64,000 nucleotides of DNA from contig CM061914.1 of assembly GCA_031002005.1 (NCBI GenBank), forward strand, positions 191,412,685 to 191,476,684. Direction: 5' to 3'. The notes beneath the pieces were generated by a model that was not told where the DNA came from, ran no database searches, and worked only from the letters and a program-made list of their open reading frames with translations. This document shows, one piece after another, positions 42,896 through 54,829 of this stretch. Source of the DNA: Vandiemenella viatica. Lineage: Eukaryota > Arthropoda > Insecta > Orthoptera > Morabidae. A program made the translations under genes and the position numbers. Within the stretch, counting starts at the first letter, position 1. The number at the start of each line of letters is the position of its first letter.

Positions 42896-43734
42896 AATAA
42901 ATGAAGTAACAGCTGACTACCAGTAGAACAGGACATGACCCTTAATTTGGAAGAGAAAATGGAGAGCAGCCATGTGGAAACATGTCAATACAATTCTATA
43001 TCACAATTCTCGGTAATGCCTTTGTTCTAACATCTTCATGACATTTCAGCTTCTCTATGTTGCAAAATGTCATAAAAAAATTTAACAATATCAAACTATT
43101 TTTCACAGCTTAGCAATAGATAAATCCCACCAGGATAAATCGTTACAAGGAATACTGTGTTTTTGCTGTATGAAAATACCACATTCATATGAGTTTTATG
43201 AAATTTTTCTCATTTTCCATGCCACATTTCAATGTAATAACAGCTGCCAACAAGAAAACATAATAGTTTATATTTATATGATCCATGTACCAAAATTGGC
43301 ATCAGATGAAAGTTGTAGCAGTAATACGATGTACCATTAAATCAACATGCATTAGGACACAATGCTCGATTGGATGAAAAATAACCTGTTTACAGATAGA
43401 TAAAAACAAGTATTACTGGAGATCATGATTCCACTATGAGTTGGCATAGTAATACTGCAGTAGACAAAAGCAAGATGACACTATAAATAACTTCAGAGTA
43501 CATTTAAACTGTGTCATGTAGGTCCAGGTTACATTAAAACCTAATTACTGCTTGAAAATAAGGGTCCATGCTGTATTACAACAGAATTACTGCTTGAAAA
43601 TAATATGTCTCGCAAATGACTACAGTAGTAATATGCCGTAATTAGTGTATGTTGATGTAACGGAATCGCAATCTCCAGTAAACCCTAAAAACACCTGCGA
43701 CAAAGATATATATAATATAGAGGCCTTAACTTAC
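42896..43734. other. Intron-like, no gene recognised
   Basis: AT-rich. A phrase ATTACTGCTTGAAAATAA occurs twice (about 43545 and 43585). Downstream of the C2H2 exon's donor on the minus strand. Confidence 0.4.
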
Positions 43735-44198
43735 CTTCTTTCTGATGTTTTACTGGTGAATTTATGAAGATGGTATTTGTCCATATTTTCAAATACTGAA
43801 GAGCAAGTTGAACAAGCATATAGCGGAGAAGAAAGCAACAAGTTGTGTTTGAACACATGCTTTGTGAGACAGCACCAAGATACAAATGTCTGTGCACAGA
43901 TTGCGCATGACAATTCAGATAACGGTGGCTGTTTAGATACAGATTCCTTGCTGTGGTGAGAATTGTCAGAAAACAATATTGATGGATTTGATAAAACAGG
44001 ATCATACTGTTGCATTATCTGTAATGGTGTATTTACACACAAAACATGGCTAAAAACATGTTTTATTAGTAATTCTCGTGTGGAGCAATGTTGAAGACAC
44101 ACAGAACACGAATATTTCAATTGGCTGTCCACCGACATGTTGCCGCTGCTCTCATTACCTACACCGACACTGCTCATAACAGATGCGACTAAGAGCAT
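43735..44198 (-). CDS. C2H2 zinc-finger exon (probable first coding exon)
   Basis: ATG at 44198 opens a frame of 154 codons plus two bases, ending at AAGAAG followed by the donor GTAAGT (43734 downward). It encodes two canonical C2H2 units, YSCSVCLQHCSTRELLIKHV...H and LSCAICAQTFVSWCCLTKHV...H, both CxxC-x12-HxxxH. A third, incomplete one (YACSTCSSVFENMDKYHLH) would need the next exon for its last histidine. The N-terminus is short and hydrophobic to polar, and a serine-rich linker joins fingers 1 and 2. The donor leaves two bases. The acceptor at 31440 needs exactly two, so this could be exon 1 of the 12-finger gene across a 12.3-kb intron. The nearby AT-rich sequence argues for intron. Confidence 0.65.
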
Positions 44199-45269
44199 AA
44201 TTGTATCAGTCTAACTCCACACAGACTTCTTCAACAACATAACTTTTTTTTTCACACAGCGTAACGAATTTAGTTTACAGAAATTCAACTCTCCACCTAA
44301 AAATAAAAAGGGAAAGTAATGTAAATTTATTCACTGCAAATGAATTGATAAAAGATTGGGATTACTGGAGATTTTGATACCACTAAACAATATCCCACCC
44401 TATGAGCTAAAGACATCATAACATTGCAGTAAACAATCAAAAGACATATTATTTTCAAGATTAATTAAACTGTAAAACAGCAAGAACCAGTATGATAATA
44501 CTTGAAATACTTTGCCAAGTAGTATAACACTGCCAGAATTAATTGAAAAAGTAGTTAAAGCGATGTTATGTTCGTCCAGGGTTCATTTGAACATAATTAG
44601 TTTCAAAATTATGCATTTGGTGAATTTACTGCCACAGTCCCATGATGTCAATCATTACCTCCGCAGGTGTTCTTGCAGTATCGTGATATCCAGCAAACCC
44701 GAAAGATCATTACAACAAAAATTAAATATGCAATATTAATTCTAAGATCAGTATAGAAAACAGTAAACCTACTTCCTTTCAAATTATCTTAGGTGTTAGC
44801 CTACTTAAAAAAAATACAAAGTCTCAGTTATATATATATATTACATTTATAACAAACAACTGCCACTTAGAATACAGAGACAATTTTGCTACGTAATACT
44901 GCTCTGCTAAATATACTGAGACAATTGCAAGCAAGTCTGTTAGGACCTTGCTATGACATAGTAAGAGTAACATTGGAGAATGGAGTATTACTTTAAATAA
45001 GAAATATTCATAATACATGTTTATTATTTTTTCAAGTGATTAATATCTGATGACTTTATTGTAGTTTGAATAAAAAGGTACAATGAACACAGTGATATAC
45101 CAGTATCCCCTTACTATAATTAAACGATTTTTTGATAGTGATATTCACAGTTCAAAATCAACTTGTCAAGATTTGCATTATTTCCATAATATATTCTTAA
45201 TGCTGCAACGCTGACCAGTAGCAACAAGGATATTAATGTGTATATTTATGCACTGCACGTAATGTTAAA
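44199..45269. other. 5' flank of the C2H2 exon; no gene recognised
   Basis: The region that would hold the promoter and 5' UTR. Motifs from 43400-43600 (GGATTACTGGAGAT, CCAGGGTTCA) recur at 44350-44590, suggesting a dispersed repeat. No TATA or initiator call is made. Confidence 0.35.
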
Positions 45270-45640
45270 ATTCCTTACTGCTTGAACAAGTATCTGCATG
45301 AAGATATACTGCTAACCCCACACAAAATTCTCATTATTCGCTTTTGGGCTATGAACACTTTGACTCTATGAGTAGAATTGTCGCAGAATATTATTCCATA
45401 TGATATTAAAGAGTAAAAATAACCAAATAAACTACGGAGAACATCTATTGCTGAAATTGTACGAACTGCAAATATAGCTGCACCCAATCGCTTCAGTAAG
45501 TCACAAACACGTACCTTCCAATTTAAATTATGATAAATTTTCAAAGCTAGAAATTTCACACACTATACCTCTTGAATGGACTGGCCAGCACATTTTATGT
45601 CTATATCTGGAGTAGATTACTCGTCCCATTAATAACTAGG
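45270..45640 (-). mobile_element. Jockey-type LINE 3' fragment, copy 1
   Basis: The minus strand reads VKFLALKIYHNLNWKVRVCD, LLKRLGAAIFAVRTISAID, ISYGIIFCDNST and QKRIMRILCGV, matching the RT-distal region of the longer element at 46590-48220. 5'-truncated. Confidence 0.78.
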
Positions 45641-45844
45641 CGAATTAAAAGTGCGTTTCTGCGGTAGTAATGTTCTGGATGCATAAGCTACCTCTTTCAT
45701 AACATATACAGCATTTATTGCCTCCAAATCACTTTATCTTGTCGCTTTGAGAGAATACATTAAAGTTAGTGAATTGTAAACACTGCACAGCTGATTATCC
45801 AGAGACATGTAGTTGATGTCACGTCTGTGCTACAAAGAGGTTAA

Positions 45845-46290
45845 TTGTTTGAGAGAGAACATTTCATTATCATTCCCAGATGGGCTTGATACAAGAACCA
45901 ATTATTTCATTCCGCATAGTCTAAATTCATAATCGCCGTTTGGTCATTCCATGCACATACGTAACATTTTTCCGATACAATAAGAGCTGTTTTAAAAAAA
46001 AAAAAAAAAAACTAAGAACACATTACTTTTCGACCTATTTCTTCGTTTTTCTCCATTCTTATATTGATACGGTATGAAAAATAATAAAAACAAAAGTACT
46101 GATTATTATTAATTGTTATGGTTATAGCCAGAGAGCAATTACCCTCAAATTTGTCTTTCGTCATTTTCGACTTCACCTACTGTATCAATAATCATTCAAT
46201 CGAGAAAGCGGACGTTAATATCTAAAAGAAACTTAAATCAGCTAATGAATTACTTAGCTGTGATGGATCGTTGAGGACATTGGAAGATTC
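45845..46290. repeat. 430-bp direct repeat, copy 1
   Basis: Aligns with 48222-48665 at roughly 80 percent by eye: GTTTGAGAGAGAACATTTCA, TGTATCAATAATCAT and TTCTTATATTGATA appear in both. Each copy lies on the upstream side of a Jockey fragment in the same orientation, so fragment plus repeat may have duplicated as a unit of about 2.4 kb. Confidence 0.6.
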
Positions 46291-46589
46291 CACCCTTTCT
46301 TGCCCCCCCCCCAATATTTCATACAACACAATACAATCATTTGCCATTGAAGCCAATATAAGAGACTGGCTCTGTAATACATACACCAGTAGATGTACAG
46401 TCATAGCATACATGATACATTAAACAATTTCATAACAACATAGTACATACACTAGGAGATGTACAGTCATAGCATACATGCTAAATTAAGTATGTAAACT
46501 ATATTTACACAATTATTTTGTAGATACCCTAGAAATAAATTCTTCGACAGAGAAGAAGGAGTTGTCAATTAAAAATTCTTTCAATTTTT

Positions 46590-48220
46590 TCCTGAATTTA
46601 TTATTATCATCTGCTAGACGTTTAATGTGTTGGTAACTTACCGAAGATATGTATCACTGAATATCAGGCCCCTTTTTGTACAAATGACAATGACTTGTAA
46701 TCCTTGTGAAGATCATTTTTAATTCTTGTGCCATAATTGTGTATTTTACTATTTGTTTCAAACAAAGTATTATCTGTGACTACAAAGGACATTAATGTGT
46801 GTATATACTCAGACGCAAATGTTAAAATCCCTAACTTCTTGAACAGCTCTCTACATGATGTTCTATTGCTAACCCCACACATAATTCTTATTACACGCTT
46901 TTAGACTCTCAACCCTTTGTCTCCATGGGTAGAATTGCCCCAGAATATTATTCCATATGTCAATAAGGAGTGAAAATAAGCAAAATAAACTAGCTGTCTC
47001 ATACGGAGATCACCTATAACTGAAATTGTACGAATTGCAAATGTGGGTGCACCCAATCGCTTTAATAAGTCAGAAACATGTACTTTCCAATTTAAATTGT
47101 GATCAATATACAAACCTAAAAATTTCACACTCTCTACTTCTTGAATAGACTGGCCTGCAAATTTTATGTCTATATCTGGTGTTAATCTGTGTGATGTACT
47201 GAATTGCATATACTGAGTTTTATCAAAGTTTAAAGACCAGCCATTAGCTGTAAACCATTTATCAGTTCAAAGACATAATTTGAAATATATTCTGTAGATA
47301 AATCTGGAGTATTTTTAATTCCTATGTTTGTGTCATCTGCAAATTGGACAAATTTTGAATTTTTAGATGAAAGACAGGGTAGGTCATTTATATATGTTAA
47401 AAACAATAGTGGACCAAATATAGAACCCTGAGGTATACCACATCTGATTAATATCCACTCAGAAAAGAGTGGACCTCTTAAGGTAGCCTTAAAATTCTCT
47501 ATTGACACTTTCTGTTTTCTATTTAGAAGGTAGGAACTAAGCCATTTATTAACAATGCCATCTTTACCATAATACTTTAATTTCTGTATCAGAATTTTAT
47601 GATCTACATAGTCAAATGCCTTAGATAAGGCACAAAAAATTCCCACAGGAATTAATTTACCATTTATTCATTCTAAAATATTGTCAGTGAGTACAAATAT
47701 AGCTTGTTCTGTTGAATGACCCTTTTGAAAACCAAATTGTCATTTAGTTACAATATTATTATTTTTAAGGTGTTTATAAACTCTATTGTACATTGCTTTC
47801 TCAAAAACTTTGGAGAAGGCTGTTAGTAATGAAATTGGTTGGTAGTTCGATACGGCTGCCTTATCTCCCTTTTTAGAGAGTGGTTTAACTACAGCATACT
47901 TAAGTTTTTTTGGGAAAAGTATCCTCAAGTAAAGATATATTAAACAGATAACTTAGTACATTACATAATTCTGTGGAGCACAATTTAATTAATCTGCTGG
48001 AAATCCCGTCATAACCACTTGAGTATTTGCTATTAAGGGACCTGATAATTTTTCTTATTTCTTCTGGAGTAGCTAATTTTACAGACATAGAATTAAATTT
48101 TTCTTGGAAGCCTGTTCTGACAAAATACATACTGTGTGTCACTGAAATATTAGCAGTCACTTTATCAGCAACAGATAAAAAATGTCAGAAAACATTAATA
48201 AAAAATGCTCCAAAGAAATT
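46590..48220 (-). mobile_element. Jockey-type LINE with most of the reverse transcriptase
   Basis: The minus strand encodes, with a few stops: SLNSKYSSGYDGISSRLIKL (RT block 1), LKYAVVKPLSKKGDKAAVSN and YQPISLLTAFSKVFEKAMY (block 2). Then FGFQKGHSTEQA (block 2a), FDYVDHKILIQKLKYYG (block 3), CGIPQGSIFGPLLFLTYIND (block 4), VQFADDTNIG (catalytic YADD-type box, both aspartates kept) and VKFLGLYIDHNLNWKVHVSD. The endonuclease domain is absent. It is the best-preserved RT in the window, yet interrupted by stops near 47640-47740 and 47210. Confidence 0.88.
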
Positions 48221-48221
48221 G

Positions 48222-48665
48222 CTAGTTTGAGAGGGAAGATTTCATTAACATTGCCAATTTCTCTTGATACAATAACCAAATATATCATTCCGCATATTCT
48301 AAATTGATAATCGCCCTTTTGTCATTTCATGCAAATATGTAATATTTTCCCGGTGCAATAAGAACTATTATTAAAAAAAAGAGCAACGTCTCCAAGAAAC
48401 AAATGACACATTACTTTTCGTTCTGTTTATTCGTTTTTCTCCCTTCTTATATTGATAGAGAATTAAAAACAAAATTAGTGATTATTTTTAATTTTTTATG
48501 GTATTATAGCTAGAGAAAAAATCACTTAATTTGTCTTACGTCATTTTAGACGTCACCTTCTGTATCAATAATCATGCAAACAAGTAAATGGATCTTAGTC
48601 TCCAAAAGAAAGTTAAATCATCTATCGAATACTTACCTGTGACGGAACATTCGCTACGTTGGGAG
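48222..48665. repeat. 430-bp direct repeat, copy 2
   Basis: Partner of 45845-46290. It starts directly at the upstream end of the Jockey element. Confidence 0.6.
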
Positions 48666-48687
48666 TTTCTTTGGTCTCCCAAGTTAA

Positions 48688-48910
48688 TTTTTAATTGTAA
48701 TGGAGAGCACGCTTCGTTGACAATTTCTCTACACACCTATCTTCCTCCTTTCCTCCTTATTTCAAAATTTTTGGTATATTATTCATCAGGTCTCTTGACA
48801 ACTTATTTCAATCCCTGAAACCCTTACCTAAACGAAACCCATAATCTTCCTACATCCTTGTGCCTAAAATCAAGTGTCAGTTTGTGGTCACGGTTATCTT
48901 TTCGAATGAC
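48688..48910 (-). mobile_element. LINE-A 3' fragment
   Basis: Minus orientation: 3' signature at the left (TTTTTAATTGTAATGGAGAG), then the LDFRHKDVGRL-like segment up to about 48890. Confidence 0.65.
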
Positions 48911-48934
48911 TGTGTTGATAGCTTATCGTAAGAG

Positions 48935-49860
48935 TCTAGGTATTTTGCAAATGATATAATGTTATACAGGTGCAAATAGTTGAAGACTGTGAACAGCTGC
49001 AGGGTGACTTGAATAGAATATCTAAATGGGTAGGTCAGCATGGACTGAAGATAAATGCCAAAAATATTAGCTTATTAGGTACATAGATAAAAAAAAGTTT
49101 AATTATGATTATAGGGTGGGATCAGAATTGCTTGTTGAACACTTAAGTGTAAATATCTTGGCACAACGTTCGATAACAATCTCAATTGGACAGCAGGTAG
49201 GAAAATATTACAAAATCCTTCATTTACTGGAGAGGGCGATGAGAGGAAGCACCAGGAAGGATTGAAGTTGGATCATAAAACTTTGGTAAGACAATCGGTT
49301 GAATGTGGTGGAGTAGTATGGGACCAACATTTTTGTTATCAAATACACGAGTTGGAAAGTGTGCAAAGAAGAGCAGCTAGACCTGTTTGTGGGAATTATC
49401 GCAGAACCCAGTCTATAACTAATATGATAAGGAGCTGGTATGGGAGTCATTGGAGAAAAGGAGGAGGGTGAAGAGAGTGCTGGGAATGTACAGGGCATAC
49501 GTTGGTGATGGGGCTTGGAGGGATATTGGTCAAAGAATTAGGAATAGTGCATGGAAGGGGAAAGGTGACCATAACCACAAGCTTGCGCTCGATATCACCC
49601 ATAAGGATGTTGGAAACATTTCTTTTGCTGGTAAGGGTGTCAGGGATTGGAAAAATTACCATGTGCGGTGATGAATAATTTTCCAAAAACGCTTAAGGAA
49701 TTTAAAATTAAAATTTAGAAATCGGAATACTAAATGGAACATGAATTTATTTTTCAAATTACCAAAGAAATTTTTTTTAAAATAATTGTACATAACAAGG
49801 GGTAATTGGATGACTGGGGGAATTGCCACTGGAGTGTTAGCTCCATCGCAATTAAATTAA
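48935..49860 (+). mobile_element. LINE-A fragment, RT end to 3' tail
   Basis: Starts in the RT catalytic area (ILQMI-like, box degraded), then VEDCEQLQGDLNRISKWVG, KTLVRQSVECGGVVWDQHF, ESVQRRAARPVCGNYRRTQS, ERRRVKRVLGMYRAYVGDGA and LALDITHKDVGNISF. The 3' signature AATTGCCACTGGAGTGTTAG lies near 49820. Two frames (49262-49471, 49450-49671) overlap by a frameshift. Confidence 0.75.
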
Positions 49861-50330
49861 TAGTAATAATATTCTTTGCATGCCTCATCCCCAATATAAG
49901 CCTTGCACACTGTATGACCCTCTTCACCCTCCTCCTGTCTTCAAATGAATTCAATTCTAGCTCTTTTATCATATCTGTTAATGATTGCGTTCTGTGGTAA
50001 TTCCAAGAAAGAAACCTAGCAGCCCTATTTTGCACTTTCTCCAATTCCTGTTTTCGATACTCAAAATGTGGGTCCCATACTACACTAACATATTCAAGTA
50101 ATGGTGTGACAAAACTTTGGAAACCAGTTCCTTTACTTCTCTCCTACATCCCCTCATCACTCTCTCCAACAAGTGCAGAATTTTGAAACCTTTTCCTACT
50201 ACCTATCCAATGTGTTCTGCCCAATTAAGCCTGTTATAAAATGTAATGCCAAGATATTTACATTTCAAGGCTTCAACAAGCAATTCTCTCCCCACCTTTC
50301 GTATCATATAACTTTTATCTTATATTCTTT
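49861..50330 (-). mobile_element. LINE-A fragment, inverted neighbour
   Basis: The minus strand encodes KVQNRAARFLSWNYHRTQS, DMIKELELNSFEDRRRVKRV and, upstream, the GFKILHLLERVMRG-like and LKCKYLGITFY segments. Its 3' portion is missing at the junction with the plus-oriented copy. Confidence 0.72.
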
Positions 50331-50539
50331 CAAAAAAGAGAGTAAATTCTACATTTAATTTGGTAATACCCAATACATTCTGTGGGATGTGGAAAGGAGT
50401 AAATTTTCTCAAAAGTAATTACATAAAACATGAATGTTTACACATCAAGATGAACTGTCATGGAGTAATAAGTACATTAATTATATCAACTGGATTTACC
50501 CCTCACTATTGTAATTATTTTATAGTAATATTTAAAACA

Positions 50540-50745
50540 AATTTTTCTATGAAGAACAAAGATTTGCCAATTATATATTGTTTTAATTTTTTCCTGAATT
50601 TGATCATGTCTCTTACCAGACACTTAAGATGTATTGGAAGCTAACTGATGATTAGCATCCCTGAAAATCTGCTCAGTTTCAGAACAAATGACTACCACTT
50701 GTATTCTTTGTGAAGATTATTCTTAATTCCAATATTTTACTAATA
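50540..50745 (-). mobile_element. Jockey-type LINE 3' fragment, copy 3
   Basis: TTTTTCCTGAATTTGATCAT, ACAAATGACTACCACTTGTA and TTTGTGAAGATTATTCTTAA parallel 46575-46735, the 3' end of the Jockey element. Confidence 0.6.
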
Positions 50746-51449
50746 GTTCTATATTACACCACCATATTAAAGCAACGGTATGACCAAAGCTTAGTATCAC
50801 AGCTAAAGGCAAAAATATTCAAATAAATCTCAGCGTATAAGGTACTGTGGATGAAATGTATAAAATGTGAAGTTTAATGTATTTTAATCTCAATTGCGAC
50901 GGAGAACACACATTCCATTGGATATGTCTGTATTCCCATACCTTACCATGTAATTATTTTTTAGTACCTACTTAACATTTACATTTATGAATTTCCACTA
51001 TTTACTACCTCACTGTTTTTAGCCAACTGTAAATTATTTCAGTTGATAATCTGTTGCAGTCACTGATACCTACGAAAAAAAAAACCTCACTCCATTTCTC
51101 CTGAATTCAAGTTCCAGCTTATTACAATGGTCACTACCTACCATCTATTTATTATTTATTTATCAATCTTGTTTCTTGGATCCCGGCTGAGGATGGACCA
51201 CTGGGATGTGGTTAATACACATATATAGAGTATGAGTCATTATCATAGAGGAAACAATCATATATTACACAGACAAATAAAGAGAATAAAAATAAACATT
51301 ATTTTTTACAAATATGTGGAACACCTAATACTTCCACTAATATCAATTCATAAATTATCGCGATTATAAGCTTTGAACAATCGAAAAACTCTTTTCATCC
51401 TTCTACTGTCTTCCAATTACTCCCAACCCAGGCCCATCGTACAAAGTAT
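50746..51449. other. No gene; short dispersed repeat at 51165-51215
   Basis: TTGTTTCTTGGATCCCGGCT and GAGGATGGACCACTGGGA resemble 59868-59915 (TCGTTCCATTGATCCCTGCT, GAGGGAGGATCTTTGGGA). A small interspersed repeat is likely. Confidence 0.4.
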
Positions 51450-51600
51450 TGAAGTGTAATCTTCGCTGGTTCTCCACCGGATATTGTTGTATAAAGGCGA
51501 GCTTTCGGCGGCTATCTCTGCCACCGTCTTCAGGTCTGGTATTACCACTGCCACAACCAGAGCTGCACTGGAGTTGTCTTTTTTATGTATAATCTTTCAT
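51450..51600 (-). mobile_element. Probable Penelope-like element end with hammerhead motif
   Basis: The minus strand has the same sequence order as 13540-13740: hammerhead core, then TTTATACAACAATATCCGGT and GGAGAACCAGCGAAGATTAC. The last part is shared with the plus-oriented 27850-27880. The motif itself is at 51495-51535: CTGAAGA (51533-51527), stem II GTGGC/GCCGC with one wobble around AGAGATA, then CGAAAGCTC. GAAA is kept; the first box has one change. Confidence 0.5.
51495..51535 (-). ncRNA. Hammerhead ribozyme-like motif
   Basis: Minus-strand core CTGAAGA...GAAA with a five-pair stem II whose bases differ from those at 13640-13690 but still pair, which is compensatory variation. One core position (U to A) differs from consensus. 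Confidence 0.5.
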
Positions 51601-51999
51601 TCCCATGGCTGAAGGAGAGGGGCGGGCCACCGTAGAGCGTGAGCTCTTGTCGGCCTTTGGTTGTTTACATATGTTTTCTATTCAACATTTATTTTCTGCA
51701 TCATTTTACATCCTTTCACGCGTCCTTATACTACATTTTCAATTTCTTTTTTCTACTTACTATGATATATACCTACTTCTGTCATATTTACATCTTTCAT
51801 GTGCTATTAATATTTACATCTTACTGTTTACTAAGTTCTTAAAATATATTTACAAAGTTATATATTTACTTCTGTTAGCATCTACGACTGGTTATTCTTG
51901 CGTTTTAGATATCAGACAGATTTCCGTTAAATTTTTTTTTAATAAAATGGGATACCTGTTGCGGCCTTTCACCGACGTCACGCGCAAGTTGTTCGTCTT
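51601..51999. other. AT-rich, no gene recognised
   Basis: The plus frame at 51605-52096 is mostly hydrophobic codons from T-rich DNA. It overlaps the following minus-strand LINE and has no motif. Confidence 0.45.
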
Positions 52000-53930
52000 G
52001 CTTCTGGGAACGTCCGTTTCAGATTTAGGTCTATTGTTTTCGATGGGTAGACGTACTTATAACTCCAGTTGGTTATTGTCCTTGGTTTCTTGGTAATTAT
52101 ATCTTTCATGTCGTCTCTGTATTGCATTAGTCTGAGTTCGTATTTGGCTCTTAGTATTGACAGTCTCGTCTGTAGTGTAGTAATGTTTGCGAGTTCATGG
52201 ATCTGGTAGTGGATTTTAAGTATACTCTTCAGCAGACGTATTTCATAGTCTTTTGGCTGTGGGATCCGTCATTCCTACAAGAGGTACCGAGGCATATTCT
52301 ATAATGGGTCGTATATGTGTCCTGTAAATGTAGATGGCCGTTCGTTTCTTGCATCTGTAAAATCGTCCTGGTACTAACCTGATTAGGTTTTGTCTTTTCG
52401 GAAAATTATTTACCGTTTCTTGAATGTGCGTTTTCCAGTTTTGGTGTTTGTCAATGTGGTCTCCAAGGTAATTAGCTAGTCGGCTAGTTTCAATTTCTGC
52501 CACGAGAATCTTAGTTGCATATCGCGTGTCACTGTTTTCATTTCATATATCTGAAGAGCACTGTTTGCATTGGTTTTATCCTCCATTTCCTCATCCATTT
52601 CGGTAATATATTTAGGTATTGCGTCGCACGTCTGTTCACAGTTTTTGAGGTGGGGCAGAGCACCAGTATGCGGTGTCATCTGTATACGTTTCAACATCAC
52701 CATCTTGTCTGCTGACTGCTGGGATGTCTGACGTGTATGTTACGAAGAGCAGGGTGGAGGGGATCCCTCCCTGCGGTACTCCAGCTTCTGGTGCAAATAC
52801 GTCGGACGTGGCGTCGTTGCTGTATACCATACATTTTCTCCTGTCAAGTTATGTCTTTATAAGTAGTATCAGTTTGGCTGGTATACCAATTTTCTGCAGT
52901 TTAAAAAGTAAACCGCCGTTCCGGATTTGTCGAACGCACGTTCAATGTCTAGAAAGGGTGCAGTGAACTCTGCTGTTCCTGCTGGTCATGTGAGCAGTCA
53001 GATTTAGTAGAGGGTCATTTGTCGACTGATGTCGCTTGAAACCTGATTGCATGTTCTTCAACGTATTTCATAAATCTGTCAGTAATTACTCGGTCAAATA
53101 TCTTCCCGATCACGTTCTTCAGTGGAGTTTGGGTCTGTGGCCGACTTATCAGACTTTGGAATCATTATTATTTTGATTTTTGTTCAAGAGGTAGGTACTG
53201 TCTCTTTGTTTAAGCAGTAATTAAAGAGCAGATTCAGTATGGGTATTAATCCTTTAATGAGAATTTTCCTTAGGTGCATTCTGCTTATTATATCTGGACC
53301 CGGCGCAGAATTTTGACCATACATAAGGCAATGAGTAGTTTGGTCTCTGTGATAGACTTTTGTTAAGTCTATATCTATTTCAGTAGGTACAGTAATGGAG
53401 TTTAAAGTTATTCTTAGTTGTGCTTTCACGTGTCGTCGAAAGTCTTCGTCAAATATCTAATTCCCATGGAAGGCATGTACAGTTTCCAGGGTACGTTTGA
53501 AGGCCTTGACCGTTTGTCTATCTTCAGTCGTATGAGAGTGATTAGCTATCGGAGTGGTCGATGAAGCTTGTGTGTGCCCTGTCAGCGTCTCGAATTTATT
53601 CCAGGGTTCACGTCCTTCTCTATAATTTAACTGTATACATATGCAGTCCCATTCAGCCTGTCAATGTTCTGATTCGATTCGTCTTTCTTGATTGTTCACT
53701 CTCTTCCGTGTTGGTCTAAGGTCATTGTTGCTGATCCTTTTGATTTCTCTGTATATGCGTCTTTTTTGTTTGAGTAAAGAGAGTGCTTCGTTTGGTATAG
53801 ACGGCTTCCAATTTTTAATTGTTTTTGTGGGAATAGACTGCTCTATGCTGGTGCTGTCCAGAACGTGATCGGCTGTCGAGCATCCTTCGTGTCCACTGAA
53901 AGTCGGATCTCCCAAAGTCTGCATATACTT
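52000..53930 (-). mobile_element. Jockey/R1-type LINE, RT region, degenerate
   Basis: The minus strand gives ALSLLKQKRRIYREIKRIS (post-endonuclease linker), APGPDIISRMHLRKI (RT block 1), IKIIMIPKSDKS (block 2) and FLDIERAFDK (block 3, first catalytic aspartate). GVPQGGIPSTLLFVTYTSDI (block 4), VETYTDDTAYW (catalytic box YTDD, altered), YLGDHIDKHQNWKTHI and YIYRTHIRPIIEYASVPLVG follow. Many frame breaks. A family distinct from the Jockey-type element at 46590-48220. Confidence 0.78.
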
Positions 53931-54000
53931 TCCGTGACCAACATTAAGCAGTTGTTGTCCGTTACCATTTTCTTGTGTATCGTCTGAAAAGTTATACCGA

Positions 54001-54239
54001 ACGTGGTGTGTGAACGGTTAACGTTCTGGCCTCGTATTCGGTAGGACGCCGGTTCGAATCCCCGCCCGGGCATCCAGATTTGCGTTTTCCATGGTTTCCC
54101 CAAAATCACTCAAGGCGAATGATGGGATTTTTTCTTCAAAAGCCCATGGCCGAAATTCCTTTCAGTGCCTTGTTCCAATCGCATCCCGTCTCTAATGACC
54201 TCAACGTCGAAGAGGCATAAATCCATAAGTAAAAAAAAG
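54001..54239 (+). mobile_element. tRNA-derived SINE, best copy
   Basis: The RNA polymerase III B-box GGTTCGAATCC lies at 54051-54061, with an A-box-like TGGTGTGTGAACGGTTAACG upstream. The body carries GCATCCAGATTTGCGTTTTC, CATGGTTTCCCCAAAATCAC and CCCATGGCCGAAATTCC. The end is CTCTAATGACCTCAACGTCG, then AGAGGCATAAA and an A-rich tail. AAAAGTT flanks loosely (53987-53993, 54234-54240) as a possible target duplication. Confidence 0.85.
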
Positions 54240-54829
54240 TTGTCTCTTGTGTTTAGCTAACCCGGTAGAACGAAATTTTGAAATGTTGTTACATAGTGCC
54301 CTCGGACGGTACACATTTTATCAACAATTACTCACAAACTTCTCAACTTCAAAGAATGATACAACTTCATTCTAGGCTTCTCTTCTGAAAGCCTCCTCTT
54401 TTATTTAAATGATCGCATGTTCGTTTTTACCGTCAATCTATTCTTTTTCAGCCGATTATATTCCAGGCCGTCACTATCGATTTCTTTGGGCTATGAAATA
54501 AACTCAAAATGTTAATAATACTCTCTACGACCTTACTGTTATACAAATATATTTAAAAACAGGAAGATAAATTGTAGTAACGACTATATAACTACAATAC
54601 ATTTTTTCTTCTTGTATATTAGCTGGGAAATGCCAGAGCTCTTTACTATGTAGAATATCGTATCCTCATAGACGGTGCCTTTTGAGGTGCGCCTTTAACT
54701 CCAAAGGATGTTCGCATGCTTAAGTATATGCTGTGGAGTTCCTATCTGTCACTGTTTATTTCATTCTGAGAAACCTTTGTAAAGTACATAACGGGGTATA
54801 TAGTGCATGAGCTGTGGAGATGCTTGTAG
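54240..54829. other. No gene recognised
   Basis: AT-rich, no repeats that I could pair. Confidence 0.45.

Noticed and set aside
51605..52096. 163-codon plus frame rich in hydrophobic residues
   Set aside because: T-rich DNA gives leucine and phenylalanine codons; it overlaps a minus-strand LINE and has no signal-peptide or transporter motif that I trust.
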